A stretch of 64,000 nt of DNA from Arthrobacter sp. SW1 (GCF_001766675.1 NZ_MJLT01000001.1:124001-188000); one strand, 5' to 3'. Shown: positions 8,368 to 17,485, counted from the stretch's first letter. Numbers and translations: made by a program. The notes: a model not told the origin generated them from the sequence alone.

Positions 8368-9912
8368 TCATGCGGCTGCCACCGCCTGTCGCAGGCCCAG
8401 AGCCTGGCCGATGTCATCGATGTCCGGGCGGTCCCGGTGGCCAAGGTCGGCGAGGGTCCATGCCAGCCTCAGTACGCGGTCGTAGCCTCTGGCGGTGAGC
8501 ATCCCGCGTTCGAGCGAGCTGTCCAGGATCCGTGTGGTCGCAGGAGGAAGCTTGAGCGCACCGCGTAGCAGCCGGCCCGGGACTTGGGAATTGGTCTCCA
8601 GTCCGAAGCCCTCCAGGCGTTCCTTCTGGCGGAGCCGGGCCGCCGCAACGCGCCGGGCCACCGTTTCGGTGTCTTCTTCCCCGCCGCCGGCCTGGCCGAA
8701 ATCAGCCAAGGAGACCCGTTCCACCTGGAGTTGGATGTCCACCCGGTCCAGGAGCGGACCGGACATCCTGCCGAAGTAGCGCCGCCGCATGACGGCCGTG
8801 CACGTGCAGTCCACACCCTTGCCGCTGGCTTTGCCGCACGGGCAGGGATTGGCCGCGAGGACGAGTTGGAACCGTGCAGGGTAGGCGGCGGTGCCGGCAG
8901 AACGGTGGATGACCAGTTCCCCGCTTTCCAGAGGTTGCCGCAGCGCGTCCAGGACGCGGCGTTCGTACTCCGGGGCTTCGTCCAGGAAAAGCACGCCCCG
9001 GTGGGCCCGTGACGCGGCTCCAGGACGCGGCAGCCCGGAACCGCCGCCGATGATCGCCGCGGCCGTGGCGCTGTGATGCGGGTTCTCGAACGGCGGCCTG
9101 CGCAGCAGGGAGACCTTTTCGATGTGCACCGCGGACAAGGAGTGGATGGCCGTGACTTCCATCGACTCCTTGTCGCCGAGGTCCGGCAGGAGCCCAGGCA
9201 GCCTCTCGGGCAGCATCGTTTTCCCCGCCCCGGGAGGCCCGCACAGCAGGACATGGTGCGCACCGGCTGCGGCGACCTCCAGCGCGCGGCGGGCATCGCC
9301 CTGCCCGGACACATCGCATAGGTCCGGCACGGCAGGCGCCGGCGCCCCGGCGTCGTCCGGGTCTTCTTCGTCCGCCGGTTCAAAGTCCAGTGCGAGGTCC
9401 TGCGGGTCGGCACCGAAATCAAAGGCAAGCCGGGCAAGGGTCTTATATCCACGCACCCTCGCCCCCGGAACGAGCATGGCCTCGGCAGCGTTCGCCTGCG
9501 CCACCACGACGTCCCGGTGCCCCGCCTGCACCGCCGCCATCACGGCAGGCAGGATCCCGCGCACGGGGCGCAGCCGCCCGTCCAGGCCCAGCTCCGCGAT
9601 GAAGACAGTGTCCCCCGTGGAGCGGATGTCGCCTGCCGCGCCGAGGACAGCCATGCAAATGGCCAGGTCGAAGCCGGAGCCCCGCTTGGGCAGGGACGCC
9701 GGGATGAGGTTGGCCGTGATCTTGCGCCGGCTCAGCGGGATTCCCGAGTTCTGCGCGGCCGAGCGGATCCGTTCCCGGGCCTCATTCAGGGCGGCGTCCG
9801 GCAGGCCCAGGATCAGGAAGTTCGGGAGTGTTTGGCCGATGTCCGCTTCCACCTCGACGATGTAGCCGTTCAGGCCCACCAATGCCACGCAGTAGCTCCG
9901 TGCCACACCCAT
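8368..9912 (-). CDS. comM: Mg-chelatase-like AAA+ ATPase, ComM/YifB family
   Basis: 514 residues. The N-terminal ChlI-like domain opens ARSYCVALVGLNGYIVEVE, followed by an AAA+ module with Walker A GPPGAGKTML and Walker B-type LFLDEAPEY, and a C-terminal Mg-chelatase domain. In other bacteria ComM is a branch-migration helicase that helps integrate transforming DNA. A zinc-like cluster CPCGKASGKGVDCTC is visible in the AAA+ part, as usual in the family. It starts one base after the yraN stop and overlaps dprA by four bases if dprA begins at 8371. Confidence 0.92.
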   Translation of the reverse strand: MGVARSYCVALVGLNGYIVEVEADIGQTLPNFLILGLPDAALNEARERIRSAAQNSGIPLSRRKITANLIPASLPKRGSGFDLAICMAVLGAAGDIRSTGDTVFIAELGLDGRLRPVRGILPAVMAAVQAGHRDVVVAQANAAEAMLVPGARVRGYKTLARLAFDFGADPQDLALDFEPADEEDPDDAGAPAPAVPDLCDVSGQGDARRALEVAAAGAHHVLLCGPPGAGKTMLPERLPGLLPDLGDKESMEVTAIHSLSAVHIEKVSLLRRPPFENPHHSATAAAIIGGGSGLPRPGAASRAHRGVLFLDEAPEYERRVLDALRQPLESGELVIHRSAGTAAYPARFQLVLAANPCPCGKASGKGVDCTCTAVMRRRYFGRMSGPLLDRVDIQLQVERVSLADFGQAGGGEEDTETVARRVAAARLRQKERLEGFGLETNSQVPGRLLRGALKLPPATTRILDSSLERGMLTARGYDRVLRLAWTLADLGHRDRPDIDDIGQALGLRQAVAAA

Positions 9913-9913
9913 C

Positions 9914-10270
9914 TCAGCCCACGCCCTTCAGGTGCTCCACGCTGGGAGCCCCGATGCCGTCGTGGATGACCGCGACGACATCCACGCGCCTGCTGGCTGC
10001 CCGCAATTCGTGGGCAGTGCACCACGACGACGCCAAACGGTGCAGCCGGGCCAGCTTGGCCGCGCCCACCGCTTCGAAGGGATGCCCGTAATCCAGGCTC
10101 CTGCGGGTCTTCACCTCGGCAATCACCAGGGTGTCGCCGTCGAGCGCCACAATGTCGATTTCACCCGTGGGGCACCGCCAGTTGCGGTCGATGACCTGCA
10201 TGCCCAGGGCTTCCAGGAACCCGGCGGCGAGCGTTTCGCCGTGCCGGCCGAGTACGTCCTTCTCTTTCAT
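9914..10270 (-). CDS. YraN/UPF0102 endonuclease-like protein
   Basis: 118 residues with the restriction-endonuclease-like fold signature GEIDIVALDGDTLVIAEVKT (the E/D...ExK pattern). Families of this type usually sit next to rnhB and comM, as here. The substrate is unknown. The ATG at 10270 is chosen because GGAGG lies five bases upstream; an in-frame GTG 12 bases earlier lies inside that site. It is first of the yraN-comM-dprA-xerC run. Confidence 0.85.
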   Translation of the reverse strand: MKEKDVLGRHGETLAAGFLEALGMQVIDRNWRCPTGEIDIVALDGDTLVIAEVKTRRSLDYGHPFEAVGAAKLARLHRLASSWCTAHELRAASRRVDVVAVIHDGIGAPSVEHLKGVG

Positions 10271-10389
10271 GTCCACCTCCACTTCCAGCCTGCGGACGCA
10301 GGCACGGAAGGGACAGCAGAAAGAACGGCTATGTGGGTAAGTCAGCCAAAAGGCGGCTGTGGAGGAAAAGAGGCCCTACGGGCACGCCG

Positions 10390-10722
10390 CTAGTTGCCGA
10401 GGTCGCCCAGTTCACCGTCCTTCGGCACGGAAAGTTCATTGCGCGGAAGTTCCTCGACGTTGACGTCCTTGAAAGTGATGACGCGGACGTTCTTCACGAA
10501 ACGGGCGGAACGGTAGACATCCCAGACCCACGCATCCTGGAGGGTGAGGTCGAAATAAACTTCGCCATCGGCACTGCGGGCCTGCAGGTCCACATGGTTG
10601 GCCAGGTAGAAACGCCGCTCGGTCTCGACAACGTAGCTGAACAGCCCGACGACGTCGCGGTACTCGCGGTAGAGCTGCAGCTCCATGTCGGTTTCATAGT
10701 TCTCAAGGTCTTCGGCACTCAT
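10390..10722 (-). CDS. DUF2469 family protein
   Basis: 110 residues, acidic. It begins MSAEDLENYETDMELQLYRE, the characteristic opening of this actinobacterial family of unknown function. No signal peptide or membrane span is seen. It lies between rnhB (upstream in transcription) and yraN, the usual actinobacterial order. Confidence 0.9.
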   Translation of the reverse strand: MSAEDLENYETDMELQLYREYRDVVGLFSYVVETERRFYLANHVDLQARSADGEVYFDLTLQDAWVWDVYRSARFVKNVRVITFKDVNVEELPRNELSVPKDGELGDLGN

Positions 10723-10810
10723 AGTTCAATCTTGCACCATCGCGGGAGCACCGACAGCCAGCCAGGGCCCGGTCAACGCCGGAACAAGGCATCGAAGTGG
10801 GAAGGGACGG

Positions 10811-11608
10811 CTAAATCAGGTTCCAGCTGCTGCGGTGGTGGCTGCTCGGGCCGGCTGCGCGCAGGGCCTCCCGGTGGGCGGCCGTGCCGTAGCCCTTGTT
10901 CTCGTTCCAGCCGAACGCCGGGAATTCACTGTGCAGTTCGAGCATCATCCGGTCCCGCGCCACCTTCGCGAGCACGCTCGCCGCCGCAACGCTCAGGCAG
11001 GACATGTCCGCCTTGACGCGCGTATGGACCGGCGCGTCACAGGCGGGGAGCTCCGGTTCGCCGGTAACGGGCGCTTCCCCGGCAGCCAACAGGCCCGCAT
11101 CATCGAAGAGGGACACCTGTGCGGGCAGCGTCAGCCAGTCATGGCTGCCGTCCAGCAGGACGATGTCGGGGCGCGTTCCGCCGGCCAGGATGTCGCCCCA
11201 GGCACGGTTCCCGGCGAGGCGGAGCGCTGCGATGATGCCAAGCGCGTCGATTTCGGCGGCGCTGGCATGGCCGACGGCGGAGGCAACTGCCCAGCCGCGC
11301 ACCAGCGGTTCAAGGCGCTCCCGGTCCTCGGGCTTGAGGAGCTTGGAGTCCCTGACGCCGTCGAGCAGCGACTGCTCCTGGAGGTCGACGACGGCGATGC
11401 CCACCGAGACCGGACCCGCGAAGGCACCGCGGCCCACTTCGTCCACGCCTGCCAGGTACCGCACGCCGGGGCCGAGGAAAGTCCTCTCGACGTCGAGGGT
11501 CGGGGCGGAGGGTGCAGATGAGGCGGGCTTTTTGAGCGGCTTTTTGGCTGTGCCCTTGGCTGCCTTCCTGGTGGCAGCCTTCGCGCCGGCGCCGGCCGGC
11601 GCGCTCAT
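10811..11608 (-). CDS. rnhB: Ribonuclease HII
   Basis: Removes ribonucleotides from RNA-DNA hybrids in the cytosol. [14 protein letters not shown] carries the first acidic metal ligands (Asp-Glu), LLDGSHDW a further Asp, and [11 protein letters not shown] the conserved downstream motif. The ATG at 11608 overlaps the lepB stop as ATGA. The 265-residue product has an unusual ~45-residue N-terminal extension rich in Ala, Lys, Pro and Ser ([16 protein letters not shown]) before the catalytic core. Confidence 0.95.
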   Translation of the reverse strand: MSAPAGAGAKAATRKAAKGTAKKPLKKPASSAPSAPTLDVERTFLGPGVRYLAGVDEVGRGAFAGPVSVGIAVVDLQEQSLLDGVRDSKLLKPEDRERLEPLVRGWAVASAVGHASAAEIDALGIIAALRLAGNRAWGDILAGGTRPDIVLLDGSHDWLTLPAQVSLFDDAGLLAAGEAPVTGEPELPACDAPVHTRVKADMSCLSVAAASVLAKVARDRMMLELHSEFPAFGWNENKGYGTAAHREALRAAGPSSHHRSSWNLI

Positions 11609-12366
11609 TGTCCTGCGGGCGCGGTGCTGGAGGTGCTGTCTTCGGGCGAGGGCGCCGGAACGTTCCGGAAGACATCGGAGTGGTTGTTGAGGATCTGCCA
11701 ACGGCCGACGGGCCAGGCGATGACGGTCGCGTTTCCTTCGACGTCGGCAATGTTGATGAAGCCGCCGTTGACTTCGCGGTGTTCACGGGAGTCCGCCGAG
11801 TTGTTGCGGTTGTCGCCCATAACCCAGATTTTGCCAGCCGGAACCACCACATCAAAGGGCCGTGCGACGGGCTGCTCCGCGGGGTTGATGTAGTCCTCGT
11901 CCAGGACGGTGCCATTGATGCTGACCCGCGCCTGGGAGTCGCAGCAGACCACATGGTCGCCGGGCAGGCCGATGACGCGCTTGACCAGGTGCTGTTCGGT
12001 TTCGTCAGGCAGCAGACCCACGAAGGCAAGCGTGTTCTGCAGCCATTTGAAAGGGCCGGGCTCTTCCTTTTGCGTGGGCGGAAGCCAGCCCTGGGTGTCC
12101 TTGAAGACCACGATGTCCCCGCGCTGCAATGCGAAGGGTTCGGGGACGAGGAGGTTCACGAAGATGCGGTCGTCTTTCTCCAAGGTGGCCACCATGGATT
12201 CGGACGGGATGAAGAATGCCTTGAACAGGAACGTCTTGATGAGGAAGGACAGGACGACGGCGATGCCCACCACCGTGCCGATCTCCTTGAGCCAGAGCAG
12301 GAACTGATTGCCCTTGGTGCCGTCTTCTTCCGGCGTCGTGGCTTCCTGTTCGGGATTCTCCGGCAT
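11605..12366 (-). CDS. lepB: Signal peptidase I (second copy in operon)
   Basis: Membrane-bound serine/lysine protease that cleaves signal peptides. A single N-terminal span ([21 protein letters not shown]) is followed by the nucleophile box [10 protein letters not shown], the general-base Lys in [12 protein letters not shown] and the family box [15 protein letters not shown]. At 253 residues it is full length. An acidic N-terminus ([15 protein letters not shown]) precedes the span. It directly abuts the other lepB and overlaps rnhB. Confidence 0.93.
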   Translation of the reverse strand: MPENPEQEATTPEEDGTKGNQFLLWLKEIGTVVGIAVVLSFLIKTFLFKAFFIPSESMVATLEKDDRIFVNLLVPEPFALQRGDIVVFKDTQGWLPPTQKEEPGPFKWLQNTLAFVGLLPDETEQHLVKRVIGLPGDHVVCCDSQARVSINGTVLDEDYINPAEQPVARPFDVVVPAGKIWVMGDNRNNSADSREHREVNGGFINIADVEGNATVIAWPVGRWQILNNHSDVFRNVPAPSPEDSTSSTAPAGQ

Positions 12367-13044
12367 CTACAGTCCGTTCTTCGAGGTCGTTGCGGCCGCA
12401 GCGGGCCTTGGCAGTTCTGCAAATCTATCAAGCGGCCAGATGATCCTGACGGGACGTCCGATCACGCGTTCCACAGGGACCAGGCCGCCGCCGGGCGCGC
12501 CCAGCAGGCTACGGGAATCCGCGGAGCGTGAACGGTGGTCGCCCATGAGCCACAGGCGTCCTTCCGGGACCACGACGTCGAAGCGTTGTTCGCTGGGTGC
12601 GTCGCCGGGATAGACGTAGGATTCCTCAATTGCCTGACCGTTGACTGTGAGCCTGCCGTCGGCGCCGCAGCAGCGGACGTGGTCCCCTGGGACGCCGATG
12701 ACCCGCTTCACATAGCTGGTATCGCTCCCGGTGAGGCCCAGCCAATGGCCCGCGGCAGCTGCGGCGTCGGCGACGGGGCCTTTTCCGCTGTTCAACGGAG
12801 CAAAAGTGCCCCGGCCGTCGAAGACCACGAGGTCTCCCCGGCGGATCGGCTCGGCGCCGAAATCGGTGCGGGAGACGAGGATGCGGTCCCCGACGCCCAG
12901 GAGCGGCTCCATTGACTCCGAGGGGATGAAGTAGACATCGATCCACAGGGAACGGATAAGGCCGCTGATGGCAACGGCCATGGCGACCGCGAGCAAAACA
13001 AAACGCCAGCCCTGTTTCCGGGGCTGGCGTTTTGTGTGGTCCAT
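12367..13044 (-). CDS. lepB: Signal peptidase I (first copy in operon)
   Basis: 225 residues with an N-terminal membrane span (WRFVLLAVAMAVAISGLI), nucleophile box IPSESMEPLL, base Lys in VKRVIGVPGDHV and family box LMGDHRSRSADSRS. It differs from its neighbour in the N-terminus (basic DHTKRQPRKQG instead of acidic), so the two are paralogues rather than a recent copy. The first codons contain a terminator-like hairpin (12998-13035). The basic N-terminus is needed for the span, so I keep the ATG at 13044. Confidence 0.93.
   Translation of the reverse strand: MDHTKRQPRKQGWRFVLLAVAMAVAISGLIRSLWIDVYFIPSESMEPLLGVGDRILVSRTDFGAEPIRRGDLVVFDGRGTFAPLNSGKGPVADAAAAAGHWLGLTGSDTSYVKRVIGVPGDHVRCCGADGRLTVNGQAIEESYVYPGDAPSEQRFDVVVPEGRLWLMGDHRSRSADSRSLLGAPGGGLVPVERVIGRPVRIIWPLDRFAELPRPAAAATTSKNGL
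12998..13035 (-). terminator. Terminator-like hairpin inside the start of lepB
   Basis: A perfect 15-bp stem (12998-13012 with 13021-13035) encloses an 8-base loop. On the - strand it is followed by GTTTTGTTTTG. It lies downstream of rplS, 87 bases past its stop, yet inside codons 4-16 of lepB. It would end most rplS transcripts and attenuate the lepB genes. Confidence 0.6.
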
Positions 13045-13121
13045 GAATCGTATCCCTGCGTTGCGGATTTCTCCGGCGCAGCCGGGACGGATCGTGGACC
13101 CGCTGCGTAAAGTCGGAAGAC

Positions 13122-13481
13122 TTACTTGGCGGCGGTGAAGTCGCGCTTTTCCTTGATCTTCGCAGCCTTACCGCGCAGTTCGCGCATGTAGTAGAGCTTG
13201 GCGCGGCGGACGTCACCCTTGGTGACGACCTCGATCTTTTCGATGATCGGGGAGTGCACCGGGAAGGTACGCTCAACGCCGACACCGAAGGAAACCTTGC
13301 GGACCGTGAAGGTTTCGCGCACGCCGTCACCCTGGCGGCCCAGGACGAAGCCCTGGAAGACCTGGACGCGGGAGTTCTTGCCTTCGATGATGTTCACGTG
13401 AACCTTGAGGGTGTCACCGGCGCGGAACTCGGGAACATCGTTGCGCAGCGAAGCTGCATCTACGCTATCGAGGATATGCAT
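13122..13481 (-). CDS. rplS: 50S ribosomal protein L19
   Basis: 119 residues. It opens [19 protein letters not shown] and contains [30 protein letters not shown] and [19 protein letters not shown], all typical of L19 at the 30S-50S interface. The ATG at 13481 is chosen because AGGAG lies seven bases upstream and the family opens here. The ribosome-binding site sits in the loop of a small hairpin. It follows trmD after 237 bases and precedes the lepB pair. Confidence 0.97.
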   Translation of the reverse strand: MHILDSVDAASLRNDVPEFRAGDTLKVHVNIIEGKNSRVQVFQGFVLGRQGDGVRETFTVRKVSFGVGVERTFPVHSPIIEKIEVVTKGDVRRAKLYYMRELRGKAAKIKEKRDFTAAK

Positions 13482-13484
13482 TGA

Positions 13485-13637
13485 TCCACTCCTGGTGGAC
13501 GCCACAGGTCATCCACTTTGGGTCACGGCGGCCAAGCCCGGAGCTGCCCGGAAATTGCCGCCGAAGTTCAAAAGAGCGGCTCCACCACTGATCGGCGGTG
13601 CCGCGTGTCCGGCTGTTGGTTGCGCTCCCCCTGTGGC
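13485..13637 (-). promoter_or_regulatory. Structured 5' leader of rplS
   Basis: On the - strand TCCAC-CAGGA-GTGGA (13485-13499) is a 5-bp hairpin that holds the AGGAG site in its loop. GCCACAGG (13637-13630) can pair with CCTGTGGC (13508-13501), closing the leader by 8 bp at long range. Inside it CGGCGGC and GCCGCCG can pair. This suggests translational control of L19, but no known leader motif was recognised. Confidence 0.35.
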
Positions 13638-13718
13638 AGGTGCGGACCCAGCAGACACAAGGACTAATTTTGCCACAACACCGCGCACCCGGCCAATTCC
13701 GCCGGCTGAAGCGAGGTG

Positions 13719-14510
13719 TCAGTTCCCCTCGCGGCGGCGCAGGCGGCCGTCGACGACGTCGTACCCGAGTTCCGCGAAGGCGGTGCGGTCCGCGCGGTCC
13801 AGGCTGCCGGCGTCGAACGCGTCCAGGAGGTCCGGGCGGCGCTCGGCGGTGCGGCGGAATTGCTCGTGGCGCCGCCAGCGGGCGATCTTCCCGTGGTTCC
13901 CGCTAAGCAGGACCTCGGGCACCTCGCGTTCCCGCCAGGAGGACGGCTTGGTGTACACCGGATACTCGAGGAGCCCGTCGGAGTGCGACTCTTCGACGAG
14001 GGATTCGGGGTTCCCGACGACGCCAGGCAGCAGCCGCCCGATGGCCTCCACCATGGCGAGCACAGCCACTTCGCCGCCGTTGAGGACGTAGTCACCCAGA
14101 CTCATCGGCCGCACAGTGAAGTGCTCGGAGGCCCACTCAATGACGCGTTCATCGATGCCTTCGTAGCGTCCGCAGGCGAAGACGAGCTGTTCTTCCTCGG
14201 CGAGCTCGTAGGCGGTGGCCTGCGTGAACCGCTCCCCTGCGGGCGACGGAACCACCAGCACAGGGCGCCGCTCCCCTGCGGCTCCGGCCGCCACGGATTC
14301 CAGCGCCTGGGCCCAGGGCTCGGGCTTCATGACCATGCCGGCGCCACCGCCGTATGGAGTGTCGTCCACCGTGCGGTGCTTGTCCGTGGTGAAGTTCCGG
14401 AGATCGTGGACGTTGAGTTCCAGGATGCCGTCCTGGCGCGCCTTGCCGATGAGCGAGAGCTCCAGCGGGGCAAGATAGTCCGGGAAGATGCTGACGACGT
14501 CGATCCTCAC
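13719..14510 (-). CDS. trmD: tRNA (guanine-37-N1) methyltransferase
   Basis: Methylates G37 next to the anticodon to keep the reading frame. [13 protein letters not shown] is the family opening. [17 protein letters not shown] and the trefoil-knot SAM site [20 protein letters not shown] are visible. At 263 residues it has the family length. It starts with GTG and overlaps rimM by four bases (GTGA). Confidence 0.96.
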   Translation of the reverse strand: MRIDVVSIFPDYLAPLELSLIGKARQDGILELNVHDLRNFTTDKHRTVDDTPYGGGAGMVMKPEPWAQALESVAAGAAGERRPVLVVPSPAGERFTQATAYELAEEEQLVFACGRYEGIDERVIEWASEHFTVRPMSLGDYVLNGGEVAVLAMVEAIGRLLPGVVGNPESLVEESHSDGLLEYPVYTKPSSWREREVPEVLLSGNHGKIARWRRHEQFRRTAERRPDLLDAFDAGSLDRADRTAFAELGYDVVDGRLRRREGN

Positions 14511-15064
14511 GCGCCGGCTCCGTTACCTTCAGGCCCGTCCGCTTCGCCTTCGTCCGCGCTGTTGAGCTCGAAGAGGCCCGGCGGCGGGGTGAGCAGGACG
14601 TATCCGTCCTCCGGGTTGACCTCGGGGACGATCTCTTCGACGAACGGCACCAGGATTTCCTTGCCGTCCGCGCCTTCGATGACGAGCAGGTCCTGGGCGG
14701 GCATGGTGTTCAGGGCGGTGACCTTGCCGACCACCTGGCCGCCCACACGCGCCTCAAGGCCCACCAGTTCGTGCTCGTACCAGCCCTCTTCGCCGTCGTC
14801 GTCGAGCTCTTCGGTTTCGACGAACAGCTTGGCGCCGCGGATTTCCTCGGCCCGGTTGCGGTCGGCCACCTGTTCGAAGCCGAGCAGCAGGATGTCCTTG
14901 TTCCAGCGGGCGCTGCTGACGGTCAGCGGGCCGAACTTGGCGGGCTCCACATGGAATTCGGCTCCGGGTACGAAGCGGGCCTCCGGCGCGTCGGTGAGCA
15001 CCTGGACTGTCACCTCGCCACGGATTCCGTGGGGTTTGCCGATCCTGGCCACCTGAAGCTGCAT
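14507..15064 (-). CDS. rimM: 16S rRNA processing protein RimM
   Basis: 30S assembly factor that binds S19 and helps 16S rRNA maturation. It opens with [16 protein letters not shown], the RimM N-terminal barrel, followed by a PRC-barrel half that ends in [20 protein letters not shown]. At 185 residues it has the usual length. GAGG lies shortly before the ATG. A terminator separates it from khpA upstream, so rimM-trmD probably has its own start or depends on read-through. Confidence 0.94.
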   Translation of the reverse strand: MQLQVARIGKPHGIRGEVTVQVLTDAPEARFVPGAEFHVEPAKFGPLTVSSARWNKDILLLGFEQVADRNRAEEIRGAKLFVETEELDDDGEEGWYEHELVGLEARVGGQVVGKVTALNTMPAQDLLVIEGADGKEILVPFVEEIVPEVNPEDGYVLLTPPPGLFELNSADEGEADGPEGNGAGA

Positions 15065-15138
15065 GGTTTCCTCTGTTTTCCTACGCTGTGCCGGCGCCGC
15101 CGTGACGGCGGACTGCCCGGAAATCCGATATGGGGGCG

Positions 15139-15187
15139 AAAAAAGAATCCGGCCCCTCCACCATTATCTGGTGGCGGGACCGGATCC
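15139..15187 (-). terminator. Rho-independent terminator after khpA
   Basis: An imperfect ~19-bp inverted repeat (15145-15163 with 15169-15187) is followed on the - strand by CTTTTTT (15145-15139). It is the clearest intrinsic terminator in the window and ends the rpsP-khpA transcript before rimM. Confidence 0.8.
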
Positions 15188-15211
15188 AAAGTCCAGCTAT
15201 TGCTGAGCGCG

Positions 15212-15454
15212 TTACCGGCGGCGGTCGGTGTCGACGACGTCGACGCGGACCTGCTCGCCACCTGCCAGGGCTGCAATGACCGTGCGCAGTGCGCGTGCGG
15301 TGCGTCCCTGGCGGCCGATCACCCGTCCGAGGTCGTCCTGGTGGACACGGACCTCGAGGGATTCTCCGCGGCGGTTGTTCCGGGCACTGACTTTGACATC
15401 CTCAGGGCTGTCGACGATGCCGCGGACCAGGTGTTCGAGCGCTTCTGCCAGCAA
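15212..15454 (-). CDS. khpA: KH-domain RNA-binding protein KhpA
   Basis: 80 residues forming a single KH domain. The GxxG loop is in GRVIGRQGRTARAL, and VKVSARNNRRGESLEV precedes it. KhpA proteins bind RNA broadly, often with KhpB. It starts with TTG at 15454, one base after the rpsP stop, so it is probably made by translational coupling with S16. This rpsP-khpA-rimM-trmD-rplS order is standard. Confidence 0.93.
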   Translation of the reverse strand: MLAEALEHLVRGIVDSPEDVKVSARNNRRGESLEVRVHQDDLGRVIGRQGRTARALRTVIAALAGGEQVRVDVVDTDRRR

Positions 15455-15455
15455 T

Positions 15456-15878
15456 TTACTCGGCCTCGGTGGCTTCTGCCTCGGGAGCCTCGGCTTCCTC
15501 AGCGGCCTCTTCCTTCTTGGCCTTCTTGGTGATGGCTTCGGGGATGATCACGGAACCCTTTTCCGGAGCAACGAAGGCTTCCTTCGGAGCCTTGGTCTTC
15601 AGGGTGCCTTCCTGGCCCGGGAGGCCCTTGAACTTCTGCCAGTCACCGGTGATCTTGAGGATCGCGGCAACCTGCTCGGTCGGCTGGGCGCCGACGGACA
15701 GCCAGTACTGGGCACGCTCGGAAACAACCTCGATGTACGAGGGCTCCTCGGTGGGGTGGTACTTGCCGATCTCTTCGATGGCACGGCCATCGCGCTTGGC
15801 GCGGGAGTCCATGACGACGATGCGGTAGTACGGTGCGCGCATCTTACCGAAGCGCTTGAGACGAATCTTAACGGCCAC
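15456..15878 (-). CDS. rpsP: 30S ribosomal protein S16
   Basis: 140 residues. The core [19 protein letters not shown] and [19 protein letters not shown] is typical of S16. The C-terminus extends ~55 residues beyond the minimal family and ends in an acidic Glu/Ala tail ([18 protein letters not shown]), common in Micrococcales. The GTG at 15878 is chosen because the conserved AVKIRL follows directly and AGGAG lies upstream. Confidence 0.96.
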   Translation of the reverse strand: MAVKIRLKRFGKMRAPYYRIVVMDSRAKRDGRAIEEIGKYHPTEEPSYIEVVSERAQYWLSVGAQPTEQVAAILKITGDWQKFKGLPGQEGTLKTKAPKEAFVAPEKGSVIIPEAITKKAKKEEAAEEAEAPEAEATEAE

Positions 15879-16075
15879 TTTTGTGGTCACTCCTGTTTCT
15901 GAAACGGGGGTGAACCCGACGTTCTGCACCCGTGGGGCGGGCCATACTTGAGGGTTCCAAGGACAGGATGCACGCACGGAGAGAGGGGCCGCACGGATCG
16001 AGTACCTGTCCATTGTGCCAGATGGCGGACGGGATTTCGAACCGGACGGTCCGGGGTGTCGCGTGGCAGGTTTTG

Positions 16076-16513
16076 TCAGGCGGACCAGACGTACAAACCG
16101 GCCCGCTCGGCCTTTTCGACGTCGGCAGCCAGGGCTGCGAGCTGCTGGACATAGCCACGGGCTTCGTCCGCGCCGAAAGGCATGTCATCCTGCGCGGCCC
16201 ACCGCTCCGCGACATCGTCCAGCACGTTGCCGTCGCCTTCGCTTTCGTAGCTGAGCAGTTCCGAAAGCGCCCGGACCATGGCGGCCGGAACCCCGAGCAG
16301 CGCGTCGGTGGTGACGTCCACCATGGCCAGTTCATAGTCTGCGCCGGCAGCGTGGACGGCCGTTCCGGCCAGGTCACCCAGCTGCTCGACTTCGAAGTCG
16401 CTGATGCCGGGGATGCGCACGGCGAAACCGGCCACATCGGCACCGCTTTCCAAGGCGGCTGCCCGCTTGAGCGCTTCATCGTGGGTGGCAACAAAAATTT
16501 CGGCAAAACCCAT
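16076..16513 (-). CDS. Conserved hypothetical protein, 145 aa
   Basis: I do not recognise the family. The protein is acidic and soluble, with no signal peptide, membrane span or clear catalytic motif. It opens [20 protein letters not shown], then has a Val/Ala-rich core ending [11 protein letters not shown]. Codon use is like its neighbours. The ATG at 16513 is preferred (AGAG upstream), and an ATG at 16528 is possible. It lies upstream of rpsP on the same strand and 100 bases downstream of the VOC gene. Confidence 0.65.
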   Translation of the reverse strand: MGFAEIFVATHDEALKRAAALESGADVAGFAVRIPGISDFEVEQLGDLAGTAVHAAGADYELAMVDVTTDALLGVPAAMVRALSELLSYESEGDGNVLDDVAERWAAQDDMPFGADEARGYVQQLAALAADVEKAERAGLYVWSA

Positions 16514-16589
16514 GGAAACCACTCTCATTCATCCGTTCCAACGCAGGCGGGCGGAGTCCGGTCCATCCCGGAAGTGCTGCCGCCCCGAA

Positions 16590-16624
16590 TCAGCTTAACG
16601 GACGGCGTCAGCTTAACGGACGGC
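16590..16624 (-). repeat. Tandem duplication over the stop of the VOC gene
   Basis: TCAGCTTAACGGACGGC occurs twice, at 16590-16606 and 16608-16624, as an 18-bp tandem repeat. The right copy contains the TAA stop of the VOC gene (16613-16615). The left copy repeats the same stop just beyond the gene. Confidence 0.85.
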
Positions 16625-17485
16625 CACCCGGAGGCGGTTGCGCCACGGGTCTTCGAAGCGCAGCTCCAGGCCCGTGTGGTGCGATTCGATTCCGGCGACC
16701 TTGAGCCGGTCAGCCAGCGCACCGACGTCCTCCCCGGAAGGCACTTCGATGACCACTTCACCGAGCCCAAGGGTGTCCTTGCGCGGGCCGGCGCCGCGGC
16801 TGTTCCACACGTTCATTGCCATGTGGTGGTGGTAGCCGCCGGCGGAAACGAACAAAGCCTGCCCATGCCAGCCGGCCGTGCGCTCGAAGCCGAGGGTGTC
16901 CACGTAGAAGTCCTGCGCGGTCTGCACGTCGCCGACCTGCAGGTGGACGTGCCCGACGCCGGCCGCGGCCTGCCGCTGCCCGGTGACCGCTTCTTCACTC
17001 AGGTTCTCTTCGAGGTAGCGCTGCGGCGCCAGGGGAAGGCTGTCCATGACGACGGTGCTGCCGTTCCACGACCAGCCCTCGCGGGGCTTGTCGTAGTAGA
17101 GCTCGATGCCGTTGCCTTCGGGGTCGGTGAAGTAGAACGCCTCGCTGACGAGGTGGTCGGCACTGCCGGCGAAGGCGCGCGGCTCGTACTGGGCGGCGGA
17201 GGCAATGGTGGCGGCGAGCGCCGCCCGGTCCTCGAACAGCAAGGCGGTATGGAAGAGCCCGGCTTCGCCACGGCCCGGGACCTGCAGGCCGGCGGCCGGG
17301 GCGAGGTGCACGAGCGGCTTGCCGAGGCGGCCGTAATACAGGCCGCCGTCCTGCTCCGCCACGACATCGAGGCCGAGGGCCTTTCCGTAGTAGTCGCCCA
17401 TCACCTTCATGTCACCGACTTTGAGCATCACGGTGCCCATGGTGAGTTCGGCAGGAAGCAGGTCCTGGCTGGAGGGTGCGGTCAT
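16613..17485 (-). CDS. VOC-family dioxygenase-like protein (CatE type)
   Basis: 290 residues containing two vicinal-oxygen-chelate modules (about 15-130 and 145-275), the layout of catechol-2,3-dioxygenase-like CatE/MhqO proteins. Likely metal ligands are a His in HVHLQVGD, a His in HHMAMNVW and a Glu in NGIELYYD/VVIEVPSG. The substrate is not known; a ring-cleaving or quinone/thiol-stress role is suggested by the family. A TTGAAGCTTCAA palindrome lies ~60 bases upstream of the ATG. Its stop codon sits in a tandem duplication. Confidence 0.8.
   Translation of the reverse strand: MTAPSSQDLLPAELTMGTVMLKVGDMKVMGDYYGKALGLDVVAEQDGGLYYGRLGKPLVHLAPAAGLQVPGRGEAGLFHTALLFEDRAALAATIASAAQYEPRAFAGSADHLVSEAFYFTDPEGNGIELYYDKPREGWSWNGSTVVMDSLPLAPQRYLEENLSEEAVTGQRQAAAGVGHVHLQVGDVQTAQDFYVDTLGFERTAGWHGQALFVSAGGYHHHMAMNVWNSRGAGPRKDTLGLGEVVIEVPSGEDVGALADRLKVAGIESHHTGLELRFEDPWRNRLRVAVR

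Noticed and set aside
16020..16062. On the - strand GGTTCGAAATCCC followed by GTCCGCC looks like a tRNA T-arm and acceptor end.
   Set aside because: No matching 5' acceptor strand or anticodon arm lies in the ~75 bases before it, and the T-loop carries an extra A. It is most likely chance.
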